NCBI RefSeq assembly: GCF_001514205.1
Contig: NZ_KQ948763.1
Span: 702,802 to 750,654, forward strand
Direction: 5' to 3'
DNA: 47,853 nucleotides
DNA from: Streptomyces griseoruber
Lineage (GTDB): Bacteria > Actinomycetota > Actinomycetes > Streptomycetales > Streptomycetaceae
The notes below the pieces were generated by a model. The model worked only from the letters and a program-made list of their open reading frames with translations. It did not search any database and was not told the origin of the DNA. Positions 1-8,768 of this stretch are shown piece after piece. A program made the translations under genes and the position numbers. Position 1 is the first letter of the stretch; each line of letters starts with the position of its first letter.

Positions 1-2
1 CC

Positions 3-602
3 GCCGTCCCCGGTCCCGGCCTCACCGCACTCGGCGAACAGCAGGCGGCCGCCCTGGTCGACGCCCTCGCCGGCGAGGACCTCGACGCGCTGTACGCCTC
101 CACCCTCGTACGCACCCAGCTCACCGCCGCCCCCCTGGCCGCCGCCCGCGGCCTCGACGTCCATGTCCGCGACGGCATCCGCGAGGTCTTCGCCGGCGAC
201 CTGGAGATGCAGGCCGGCGAGTCCGCGCACGCCGCGCTCTACATGCGCACGGTGTTCGCCTGGGCCGCCGGCGACCTGGGCCTGCGCATACCGGGCGGCG
301 AGAGCGGCGCCGAGTTCCTCGCGCGCTACGACGCCGTGGTCGCCGAGGCCGCCGCCGGCGACGCGTCCGCCGTCGCCCTCGTCAGCCACGGGGCCGCCAT
401 CCGCACCTGGACCGCCGCCCGCGCCCGCAACGTGGACGTCCCCTTCGCCGCCGCCCACGGGCTCGCCAACACCGGCACCGTGATCCTGGAGGGCGACCCC
501 GCGTCCGGCTGGCAGGTCCTGACCTGGGCGGGCGCCGCGGTGCGGCCGGCGGGCGGGGGCGGCCCGGCGGGCGAGCCCGCCACCGGGGACCGGCGGGATT
601 AA
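3..602 (+). CDS. Histidine phosphatase family protein, 5' part missing
   Basis: The frame is open from the window edge to the TAA stop at 600-602, so the start and the N-terminal RHG catalytic motif lie outside. Visible features fit the phosphoglycerate-mutase-like fold: a segment reading YASTLVRTQLTA, a conserved acidic stretch (IREVFAGDLE), and near the C-terminus the second catalytic histidine in ALVSHGAAIRTW. Members of this family dephosphorylate small metabolites or act as mutases through a phosphohistidine; the substrate cannot be read from sequence. The last 20 residues are Gly/Ala/Pro-rich and probably disordered. The ABC-F gene follows after 42 bp and seems to have its own promoter. 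Confidence 0.85.
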   Translation, partial: AVPGPGLTALGEQQAAALVDALAGEDLDALYASTLVRTQLTAAPLAAARGLDVHVRDGIREVFAGDLEMQAGESAHAALYMRTVFAWAAGDLGLRIPGGESGAEFLARYDAVVAEAAAGDASAVALVSHGAAIRTWTAARARNVDVPFAAAHGLANTGTVILEGDPASGWQVLTWAGAAVRPAGGGGPAGEPATGDRRD

Positions 603-606
603 GAGT

Positions 607-636
607 TTGCCGCCCGGCGGGGGCGGCCCGCAGAAT
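607..636 (+). promoter_or_regulatory. Candidate promoter of the ABC-F gene, possibly leaderless
   Basis: TTGCCG (607-612) and CAGAAT (631-636) are separated by 18 bp. The -10-like hexamer ends only 8 bp before the ATG at 645, and no good Shine-Dalgarno sequence lies between. A transcript starting at or next to the ATG would be leaderless, which is common in actinomycetes. This is inferred from spacing only. Confidence 0.4.
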
Positions 637-644
637 GCCTCCTC

Positions 645-2264
<1,620 letters not shown>

Positions 2265-2345
2265 GCGACGCCCGGGGGCCCGGGGGCCCGAATGTTCGTA
2301 CAGTGGAGTGGACGCAGTAGGCGGAACGACGAGCGGGGCACCACC

Positions 2346-2678
2346 ATGACCGGAGTCGACCCTGACCGGCTGGACGACCAGCAGCTCATGAAAGAGCTGG
2401 AGACGATCCACCGCACGCGCCACGACACCCTGCTGTACGGCTCGAACGACGCCCTGCGCGCCCACAACGACCGTATGGCCCAGCTGGAGGGCGAGTACCT
2501 GCGCCGCAACCCGGGCCGCTTCGTCGCCCCCGGCCGCACCCGCGACGGGGCCAGGGAGCGGCCCGTCGCGGCCGAGGGCGGCCGCGGCGCACGCCCCGTG
2601 ACCGGGACGGTCGCGGCGCGCACTCCGGTCGGCAAGTGGGGGCCGGGCTCGACGGGCGGGGGCTCCGGGGCGACGTGA
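2346..2678 (+). CDS. Small DUF6158-like protein
   Basis: This encodes 110 residues beginning MTGVDPDRLDDQQLMKELE. The first 70 residues form a charged, probably helical core that includes HRTRHDTLLYGSNDALRAHN and ends in EGEYLRRNP. The remaining 40 residues are Gly/Arg/Pro-rich and probably disordered. The core matches my recollection of the conserved Streptomyces family called DUF6158, whose function is unknown. I chose the ATG at 2346 because the core starts directly behind it; further upstream the frame reads low-quality sequence. TACAGT at 2299-2304 could be a -10 element, but I see no convincing -35. A strong terminator follows. Confidence 0.75.
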   Translation: MTGVDPDRLDDQQLMKELETIHRTRHDTLLYGSNDALRAHNDRMAQLEGEYLRRNPGRFVAPGRTRDGARERPVAAEGGRGARPVTGTVAARTPVGKWGPGSTGGGSGAT

Positions 2679-2704
2679 GCCGACCGGACGGCCGTCCGGG
2701 CGCG

Positions 2705-2744
2705 GGGCGGCCCCGGGATCCGCAGCCGGATCCCGGGGCCGCCC
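2705..2744. terminator. Bidirectional hairpin terminator
   Basis: A perfect 17-bp inverted repeat (left arm 2705-2721, right arm 2728-2744, 6-nt loop) sits between two converging genes, 27 bp after one stop codon and 17 bp before the other. Like many actinomycete terminators it has no long U-tract. Confidence 0.85.
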
Positions 2745-2760
2745 TGTTCAGTGCTGTGCC

Positions 2761-3048
2761 TTACTGGCCGCTGTCCTCGCCGCCATCGGCCTGTACGCTG
2801 CCGTTGCCGTTGCCGTTGATGCAGCTGTACTGGGCCCCGTTGTCCTGGTTGGCCGACCCGAGGCCGAGAAGCGCTCCGAGTCCGAGGTTCAGCTTCGAGA
2901 GGTTCACCAGGCCGACGTTGACCTCGCCCGTCTGGGTGCAGTTCTGGGCGTTGCCGTCCGAGCCGTTGGCGGAGGCGACTCCCGCACCGGCGAGGGTGAG
3001 GCTGCCGATCATTGCGGCCACGAGGCCGGCCTTGCGAAGCGTGCGCAT
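2761..3048 (-). CDS. Small secreted protein of unknown function
   Basis: This encodes 95 residues. Residues 1-27 are a clear Sec signal peptide (MRTLRKAGLVAAMIGSLTLA, then cleavage after GVASA). The mature part of about 68 residues is Asn/Gly-rich with a short hydrophobic core (LNLGLGALLGLGSA) and exactly two cysteines, one near each end, which could form one disulfide. Size, export and composition recall streptomycete surface proteins such as chaplins and rodlins, but I do not see the chaplin pattern and make no family call. The ribosome binding site AAAGGGG precedes the ATG. A repeat-containing AT-richer promoter region lies upstream. Confidence 0.75.
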   Translation of the reverse strand: MRTLRKAGLVAAMIGSLTLAGAGVASANGSDGNAQNCTQTGEVNVGLVNLSKLNLGLGALLGLGSANQDNGAQYSCINGNGNGSVQADGGEDSGQ

Positions 3049-3427
3049 TACATCCCCTTTGCTTTCTGGGTGTGTGTCTTGTGATGTAACTGAACGTTAC
3101 GAGTGTGCACCGTATGTTACGATTGCACCTTTTGCACCCCAACACGCCGACCCATCCACGGCAACCACTGGCATGCCACCCGGGGGACACGGGAGCGCCG
3201 AAGTCACCCGTTCGGAACCGTGCGCAGACCTCACCGGCCGCTCGCGGCCACCGCCTCGGCCGGATCGGCCGTGTTCCTGCCCCACCCCCCCGTCCGCACT
3301 CACCCGTGTGGCGGGTCCCCGTCCCGCCAATGGACCGCGGCCGCGCGCGGCCGCGGTCGTCTGCGGCTGTGATGAGGGCGGGGCGTGAACGCCGTGCCCC
3401 GTCCTCGCCGGCCGAAGGAGCCGTCCC
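3049..3427. promoter_or_regulatory. Divergent intergenic region with GTTACGA repeats
   Basis: This 379-bp gap separates two divergent genes for exported proteins. Within 45-95 bp of the leftward start, GTTACGA occurs twice in direct orientation (3096-3102 and 3116-3122), each followed by a TGCACC-type tail. An inverted GTAAC copy (3086-3090) pairs with the first repeat across 5 bp. The remaining part, about 3140-3410, is GC-rich and holds no gene that I can support. Confidence 0.4.
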
Positions 3428-4219
3428 ATGCGCCGCACCGCCCCCTTCCTCCTCGCCGCCGCCCTGCTGGTCGCCGCCGGGCCGGTCGCGGTCGCCGATC
3501 CGGCGGCCGAGGTCGGCCCCGGCAGCGCCGACCCCGGGGGCAGCGTCACCGTGTCGGTCTCCTGCGACCCCCTCGGCGGCACCGCCCCGGAGACCCTGGA
3601 CGCCGCCTCACCGGCGTTCTCCGAGGGGACCGTCAAGCTGACCAAGGTCCCCGGCGGCGACGAGACGGCCGCCGGGCCCACCTACCAGGGCAGCGCCCAC
3701 GTCGCCCCCGACCTCGGCGAGGACGACGGCGGGCTCGGCCCGGACACCGCCTGGACCGTCGACGGCACCTGCCCGGCACCCCCCGGCGGCCAGGGCAGCC
3801 CCTGGAGCGCCACCTTCGACGTCAACCGGCCCACCCCCGCAGGCGGCACCACCGCCGCAAGCGGGGGCGCGGGCCTGGACGGGGGTGTCGGCGCGGGTAG
3901 CGGCGCGGGTGCCGGCGCGGGTGTCGGCGGGGGTGCCGGCGGGGGCGGTGTACCGCCCTGCCCCCCGGCCCCCGGCCAGAGCGCCTCCTCCTGCGACGGC
4001 GGCCGCACCTGCCCCCACGGCAACCCCTGCCCCACCGCCCGCCCCACGGAGCGGCCCACCACCCCGGCCACCGTCGAGCACGGCGTACGGGCCGGCACGG
4101 GCGGTACCTTCCGCGACTCCGTGCCCGCCCTCGTCGCCGGCGGACTGCTGATCGCGGGCGCGTTCGGCGCCGCCGCCCACCGCCTGCTGCGCCGCCGCAG
4201 GACCCCGGCGGACGCCTGA
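3428..4219 (+). CDS. Exported, C-terminally membrane-anchored protein with Gly-rich spacer
   Basis: This encodes 263 residues. An N-terminal signal peptide (RRTAPFLLAAALLVAAGPVAVA) is followed by an ectodomain of about 120 residues with beta-strand character (GGSVTVSVSCDPLGG). Then comes a low-complexity Gly/Ala/Val spacer encoded by imperfect 12-bp repeats at about 3873-3950, and a Cys/Pro-rich stretch. A C-terminal hydrophobic helix (LVAGGLLIAGAFGAAA) ends in an arginine-rich tail (HRLLRRRR). This is the layout of a cell-surface anchored protein, but there is no LPXTG sortase motif. The ribosome binding site GAAGGAG lies 8 bp before the ATG. I do not recognise the family. Confidence 0.75.
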   Translation: MRRTAPFLLAAALLVAAGPVAVADPAAEVGPGSADPGGSVTVSVSCDPLGGTAPETLDAASPAFSEGTVKLTKVPGGDETAAGPTYQGSAHVAPDLGEDDGGLGPDTAWTVDGTCPAPPGGQGSPWSATFDVNRPTPAGGTTAASGGAGLDGGVGAGSGAGAGAGVGGGAGGGGVPPCPPAPGQSASSCDGGRTCPHGNPCPTARPTERPTTPATVEHGVRAGTGGTFRDSVPALVAGGLLIAGAFGAAAHRLLRRRRTPADA

Positions 4220-4424
4220 CCCCGCCCCACGGTCCGGCCCCGCTGTGACCGGCGCGACGCGGGCGGGCGGCCATGGGGCCGGGACCCACGGGGTACACAG
4301 AGCGCGGGGGCACGACCCGCCCCGTACGAGACGGCACACACCACCGGCACCCCGGGCACCGCACCCCACGCGGCCCGGCGGGCGCCGGCATCCGGCACCA
4401 GGGACGTACTGCGCGGAGGACCCC

Positions 4425-5672
4425 ATGCGGCGCACGGAACCGGAAGGCCACGGGCCCGTCCGCTACGGCCCACCGCTCCCGCCCGACGGACTGCCCGTCC
4501 TCCCCGAACTCGCCGACGTCCTCGCCCGGGCCGCCACGCGCGCGTACGGCGAACCCGTCGGCGGCGGCCCCGAACTCCTGGACGCCGCCCGCGGCCACCT
4601 GGAACGGCGCGGCGCCCCCGCCGGGCCCGGCCGGACCGTCGCCGCGCCCGGAGCGCCCGCGCTGCTGGTCGCGCTGACCGCCGCGCTCGGCGGCGACGTC
4701 CTGGTGCCCCGGCCCTGCGCGGCCTGGTGGGCGCCGTACGCCCGCCTCCTGGGCCGTCCCGTCTTCCACGTGGCGACGCCCGCCGAGTGCGGGGGCGTAC
4801 CGGACCCGTACGCCCTCCTGGAGACCGTGCGCCGGGTGCGCGCCGAGGGCGGCGAGCCGCGGCTTCTGGTGCTGTCCGTCGCCGACGACCCCACCGCCAC
4901 CGTCGCCCCGCCCGAGGTGCTCCACGAGGCCGTCGAGGCCGCCGCCGGGGAAGGCCTGCACCTGGTCAGCGACGAGACCTGGCGCGACACCCTGCACACC
5001 CCGCACGACACCGTACTGGTCGGTCCCGCCGAGATGCTGCCCGAGCGGGTCACCGTCGTCACCGACCTGGCCGGCGCGCTGCTGCCCGGCGGCTGGCCCG
5101 CCGCCGTCGCCCGGCTGCCCGCCTCGGCCGCCGGGGACGACCTGCACGCGCGCGTCCTCGACGTCCTCACCGCCCTCGACGCGCGCGTGGCCGCACCCGT
5201 CGCCGCTGCCGCCGCGTACGCCCTGGCCGAACCCGAACCGGTCGCCGCGCGTGTGGCCGCCACCGTACGGCTGCACACGCGCGTGGCCCACGCGCTGCAC
5301 GCCACGGTCGTGGCCGCGGGAGCCCTCGCCCTGCCGCCGCGGGCCGGACGCCACCTGTACGCCGACCTGGGCCCCCTGCGGGAGGCGCTCGCCGCGCGCG
5401 GTGTGGGCGACGCACAGGACCTGGAGGACTTCCTCACCGCCCGGCTCGGCATGCCCGCCCCCGGCGGCCACCGCTTCGGGGACGACCTCGGCGCGCTGCG
5501 CGTACGGCTGTCCACCGGCTCCCTGCTGGGCGGCACGGACGCCGAACGCGCGGAATGCCTCACCTCGCCCACGCCGTTGGAACTGCCACACGTGCAACGC
5601 GCGTTGACGCTTCTGAGGTCGGTCTTCGACGATCTCCGTGACGACGCTCAGCGACGGGAGCCTCCTCGATGA
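4425..5672 (+). CDS. Aminotransferase-fold (class I/II-like) protein with no lysine
   Basis: This encodes 415 residues with the layout of fold-type I PLP enzymes: a substrate-binding N-terminus, an APGAPALLVALTAAL cofactor-loop-like segment, LLVLSVADDPTATV in place of the usual NP-G/S-T strand, and the DETW motif (about 183-186) whose Asp normally binds the PLP pyridine nitrogen. The next strand (VTVVTDLAGALLPGGWPA) is where the Schiff-base lysine should be, and it has none. I read through the whole protein and found no lysine at all. It is therefore unlikely to be a working aminotransferase. Start ATG 4425 has GGAGGA 4 bp upstream. It overlaps the next gene by ATGA, so the two are co-translated. 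Confidence 0.8.
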   Translation: MRRTEPEGHGPVRYGPPLPPDGLPVLPELADVLARAATRAYGEPVGGGPELLDAARGHLERRGAPAGPGRTVAAPGAPALLVALTAALGGDVLVPRPCAAWWAPYARLLGRPVFHVATPAECGGVPDPYALLETVRRVRAEGGEPRLLVLSVADDPTATVAPPEVLHEAVEAAAGEGLHLVSDETWRDTLHTPHDTVLVGPAEMLPERVTVVTDLAGALLPGGWPAAVARLPASAAGDDLHARVLDVLTALDARVAAPVAAAAAYALAEPEPVAARVAATVRLHTRVAHALHATVVAAGALALPPRAGRHLYADLGPLREALAARGVGDAQDLEDFLTARLGMPAPGGHRFGDDLGALRVRLSTGSLLGGTDAERAECLTSPTPLELPHVQRALTLLRSVFDDLRDDAQRREPPR

Positions 5673-6772
5673 CGCAGCAGTCCGAGTCGACCACCACCAC
5701 CGCCGGACCCGTGCCCCCGCAGGACACCGACACCCTGGTCCCGCCCCCTTTCCCCCCGCTCGCCGAGCCCCGCCCGCTGGGCGAGCGGCGGGTGTGGCCG
5801 CGCACCTTCCACGACCGGCTGACCGCCCCGCTGCCCGGTCTCAAGGCCCTCGCCCGCTTCGCCCGCGAGGGCTCCGTACGCCCCGGCAGGGAAGGTCTCG
5901 CCGACGTCCCCCGGCTGCCCGTCGCGCCCGCCCCGGTGCCCCGCGCGGACGCCGGCACCCTCGCCGTCACCTGGGCGGGACACGCCAGTTGGGTGCTCGG
6001 CATCGGCGGACTCACCGTCCTCACCGACCCGGTCTGGTCGCGCCGCATCCTCGGCACCCCCGCCCGCATCACCCCCGTCGGCGTCCCCTGGGAGGACCTG
6101 CCGCCCGTCGACGCGGTCGTCATCAGCCACAACCACTACGACCACCTGGACGCGCCGACACTGCGCCGACTCCCGCGCGACACCCCCGTGTTCGTGCCCG
6201 CCGGACTCGGACGCTGGTTCCGGCGGCGCCGGTTCACGGCCGTGACCGAGCTGGACTGGTGGGAGGCGGCCGAACTGTCCGGCGTCCGCTTCGACTTCGT
6301 CCCCGCCCACCACTGGTCCAAGCGCACCCTCCTCGACACCTGCCACTCCCTCTGGGGCGGCTGGGTGCTCACCGCCCCCGACGGACAGCGCCTGTACTTC
6401 GCCGGCGACACCGGCTACGGCCACTGGTTCTCCCGCATCGGCCGCCGCCACCCCGGCATCGACCTCGCCCTGCTGCCCATCGGCGCCTACGACCCCCGCT
6501 GGTGGCTCAGCGACGTCCACTGCGACCCCGAGGAGGCCGTCCGGGCCACCCTCGACCTCGGCGCCCGCCGCATGGCCCCCATGCACTGGGCGACCTTCGT
6601 CCTCTCCGCGGAACCGGTCCTGGAACCCCTGGAGCGGGTACGCGCCGCCTGGGAGAAGGAAGGCCTGGCCCGCGACGACCTGTGGGACCTCCCCATCGGA
6701 GGCTCACGCCTGCTGCACCCCCCTCAGGGGCGCGGGGAACCGCGCGACCGGCCCCAACCGGCCCGCAGGTGA
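5669..6772 (+). CDS. MBL-fold metallohydrolase, NAPE-PLD/UlaG-like
   Basis: This encodes 367 residues. The core starts near residue 85 after a leader resembling bacterial NAPE-PLD-like proteins (WPRTFHDRLTAPLPGLKALA). Metal ligands are visible: HNHYDH at about 154-159, a histidine in FVPAHHWSKRT, the aspartate of FAGDTGYGHW near 246, and the histidine of APMHWATF near 306. Relatives hydrolyse phosphodiester bonds in lipids or open lactones; the substrate here is unknown. The start codon overlaps the upstream stop (ATGA), giving a two-gene operon. The last 15 or so residues (Gln/Arg/Pro-rich) are encoded by a Streptomyces intergenic repeat, so the real functional domain ends near residue 350. 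Confidence 0.85.
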   Translation: MTQQSESTTTTAGPVPPQDTDTLVPPPFPPLAEPRPLGERRVWPRTFHDRLTAPLPGLKALARFAREGSVRPGREGLADVPRLPVAPAPVPRADAGTLAVTWAGHASWVLGIGGLTVLTDPVWSRRILGTPARITPVGVPWEDLPPVDAVVISHNHYDHLDAPTLRRLPRDTPVFVPAGLGRWFRRRRFTAVTELDWWEAAELSGVRFDFVPAHHWSKRTLLDTCHSLWGGWVLTAPDGQRLYFAGDTGYGHWFSRIGRRHPGIDLALLPIGAYDPRWWLSDVHCDPEEAVRATLDLGARRMAPMHWATFVLSAEPVLEPLERVRAAWEKEGLARDDLWDLPIGGSRLLHPPQGRGEPRDRPQPARR

Positions 6773-6773
6773 C
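6722..6773 (+). repeat. Streptomyces-type dispersed GC-rich repeat at a gene end
   Basis: The segment contains the perfect hairpin GCGCGG-GGAA-CCGCGC (6730-6745) followed by a GACC...CCGGCCCGCAG tail. From memory this pattern recurs hundreds of times in Streptomyces intergenic regions. Here it supplies the last codons and stop of the upstream hydrolase and probably helps terminate it, because only 19 bp separate that stop from the end of the converging DedA gene. Confidence 0.6.
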
Positions 6774-6791
6774 CACGGCCTTCCTCCGGCC

Positions 6792-7418
6792 TCACCCGGC
6801 GGAGCGGAACCTCCGCCACACACTCGGCGCCGCGCTGATCAGAACGGTCAGCGCGACCGCCGTCACCACCCCCTGCCACGGCTCCGGAAACAACGAACCA
6901 CCCAGAATCCCGATCAACTGATAAGTGAGCGCCCACGCCAGACAGGCCGGCAGATTGCCCCGCACGAACCGCCGCAGCGGCCAGTCCGCCATCAGACAGG
7001 CCAGCATCACCGGTATCCGGCCCGCCGGCACCAGCCGCGACAGCACCAGCACCGCCACGTCGTGCTCGGCGAGCCGCGTCTGCGCCTGCTCCAGCCGCTG
7101 CTCCGGCGCCCGCGCCCGGATCGCCTCCAGCCAGCGCGAGCCGTTCCTCGAGCGCATCCCGCGCCGCCCCAGCCAGTACAGGGTCGCGTCCCCGAGGAAC
7201 GCCGCCAGCGACGCCGTCACGAACACCAGCGCCAGCGAGAACGGCGCGGTCTGATGAAACGCCACCACCGCCGCCGAACTCACCAGCGCACCCGTCGGCA
7301 CCACCGGCACCAGCGCCCCGATCAGCACCAGCAGGAACAGCGACGGATAGCCGATCGCCTGCTGCGTGGACTCCGCCGGTACGACCGTCGTCGCGGCCGC
7401 GGCGAGCCACCACCTCAC
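6792..7418 (-). CDS. DedA family integral membrane protein
   Basis: This encodes 208 residues with about five hydrophobic segments. The DedA/VTT signature is visible: a re-entrant loop region (GALVPVVPTGALVSSAAVVA), a GDATLYWLGRRG segment matching the family G-D-x-x-x-Y-x-x-G-R pattern, and the LSRLVPAGRIPVML motif with the conserved arginine pair around a proline. DedA/VTT proteins move phospholipids or undecaprenyl phosphate across the membrane. The start overlaps the stop of the gene at 7415-8188 by ATGA, so it is the second gene of a two-gene leftward operon with another MBL-fold hydrolase, suggesting a shared lipid or envelope job (inference). Confidence 0.85.
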   Translation of the reverse strand: MRWWLAAAATTVVPAESTQQAIGYPSLFLLVLIGALVPVVPTGALVSSAAVVAFHQTAPFSLALVFVTASLAAFLGDATLYWLGRRGMRSRNGSRWLEAIRARAPEQRLEQAQTRLAEHDVAVLVLSRLVPAGRIPVMLACLMADWPLRRFVRGNLPACLAWALTYQLIGILGGSLFPEPWQGVVTAVALTVLISAAPSVWRRFRSAG

Positions 7419-8188
7419 CGCACGACCTCGGGGCGCACGCTCTCGCCGTGTTCCAGCCGGTGCACCGTCACGCCCGGCGCACGCAGCGCCGCGAGGCGCA
7501 CGAACTCCTCACCCGGCGCATGGAACTCATGGGGGCGCACGGCGTCCATCCCGATCGGCCAGTACGTGCCGTAGTGCACCGGCACCGCGCTCCCCGGCGC
7601 CAGCCGGGCCAGCGCCTCGGCCGCCCGGCCCGCGTCCAGATGCCCCTCGCCCAGGTACGGGCCCCAGCCGCCCACCGGCAGCAGCGCCACGTCGACCGGC
7701 CCGACCTCGCGCACCATGTCCTCGAACAGCCCGGTGTCCCCGGCGAAGTAGGTGCGCGCCTCGCCCTCGATGACATACCCGAGCGCGGGGGAGCGGTGCG
7801 GGCCCACCGGCAGCCGCCGCCCGTCGTGCCGCGCGGACACCGCCCGGATCCGCACCCCGCCCACCGAGGTCACCTCCCCCGGCTCCACCTCGCTGACCTG
7901 GAGATGCGTCAGCCGCCGCAGCCCCGGTACGGCGCGCGGCGCACCCCGGGGCACCAGCAGGCGCGTGCCCGGCGCGAGACGCGCCAGCGAGGGCACATGA
8001 AGATGGTCGGCGTGCAGATGGGAGACGACCGCCACGTCCGCCCGCCACGCGGCCGACGGGGGGAGCACGCCCCGGCGGCGCCGCAGATGCGCGAGCCGGC
8101 GCACGAACAGAGGGTCGGTCAGCACGCGCACGTTCGCATCCTCGACCGTACAGGTCGCGTGACCCCACCAGGTGATCTCCACCGGCAC
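7415..8188 (-). CDS. MBL-fold metallohydrolase, UlaG-like
   Basis: This encodes 257 residues. The domain starts at once (VEITWWGHATCTVED, where the WxGHA strand is typical of UlaG-like hydrolases). Zinc ligands are SHLHADH at about 56-62, the aspartate of YFAGDTGLF near 149, and a late histidine in AVPVHYGTYWP. The GTG start has GGAGG 7-8 bp upstream. It is co-translated with the DedA gene downstream. The other MBL-fold gene (5669-6772) is a different subfamily, judging by its longer leader and different spacing, and not a recent duplicate. The substrate is unknown; the family includes phosphodiesterases and lactonases. Confidence 0.85.
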   Translation of the reverse strand: MPVEITWWGHATCTVEDANVRVLTDPLFVRRLAHLRRRRGVLPPSAAWRADVAVVSHLHADHLHVPSLARLAPGTRLLVPRGAPRAVPGLRRLTHLQVSEVEPGEVTSVGGVRIRAVSARHDGRRLPVGPHRSPALGYVIEGEARTYFAGDTGLFEDMVREVGPVDVALLPVGGWGPYLGEGHLDAGRAAEALARLAPGSAVPVHYGTYWPIGMDAVRPHEFHAPGEEFVRLAALRAPGVTVHRLEHGESVRPEVVR

Positions 8189-8272
8189 CCCTTTGCCTCC
8201 TTCGCGCGACTCCCCCGAAGCCTACGGGCAGGAGTAGGGTCGGCGGCGAAACCCGGAGGTGAGGGGGACGCC

Positions 8273-8674
8273 ATGGGACCGGTGCGGGTCACGGCGATCG
8301 CGAGTCTGACGCCGCTCGAGGAACTGGACGCCGATCCCTTCCTGGTGGACTCCCGCAGCCAGCACGCGATGTGCGCGCGCTGGGCCGCCCAACGCGGCTA
8401 CACCGTCAGCCGCGAACTGCTGGTGCGCGCGCTGCGCGCCGACCACTGCGTGCTCTGGGACGGGGTGCGGCCCGGCGTCGACCTGTTCGTCGCCCCCAGC
8501 CGCCGGGTCCTCGAGAGCGCCCTGTCGGACGTCGAGGAGTTCACCGAGGAGTGCGCCCGCCGCGGGGTCCGCGTGGAGACCGTCGGCTACGCCGAACCCG
8601 CCTACGACGCCCAGATGAAGGCCCGCGTCCACCGGCGGCTGTCGATGCCCACGGCCGGCTACGACGGACGGTGA
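8273..8674 (+). CDS. Conserved hypothetical protein, 133 residues
   Basis: I recognise no domain. The protein is compact and acidic-to-neutral, with VDSRSQHAMCARWAAQRGY followed by a strand-helix pattern and a C-terminal basic stretch (KARVHRRLSMP). The first half loosely recalls the N-terminus of serine recombinases (a DxRSQ...C...A...GY pattern), but the catalytic serine context and the rest of the resolvase fold are absent, so I do not call it one. The ATG follows GGAGGTGAGG. It is divergent from the MBL-DedA operon with an 84-bp gap that must hold both promoters. Confidence 0.7.
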   Translation: MGPVRVTAIASLTPLEELDADPFLVDSRSQHAMCARWAAQRGYTVSRELLVRALRADHCVLWDGVRPGVDLFVAPSRRVLESALSDVEEFTEECARRGVRVETVGYAEPAYDAQMKARVHRRLSMPTAGYDGR

Positions 8675-8768
8675 GGACGCCGACCGGGCCGGTTGTCAGT
8701 CCCGTGTGACAGGGTGGACGACGGCCCCTCCTTTCGGCGTCGGGGCCGGAAGACGAGGTGACCGGGGC

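Noticed and set aside
8273..8674. Serine recombinase or mobile-element fragment
   Set aside because: Only a loose N-terminal resemblance; the catalytic serine region and the rest of the fold are not visible, and no repeats or target duplication flank it.
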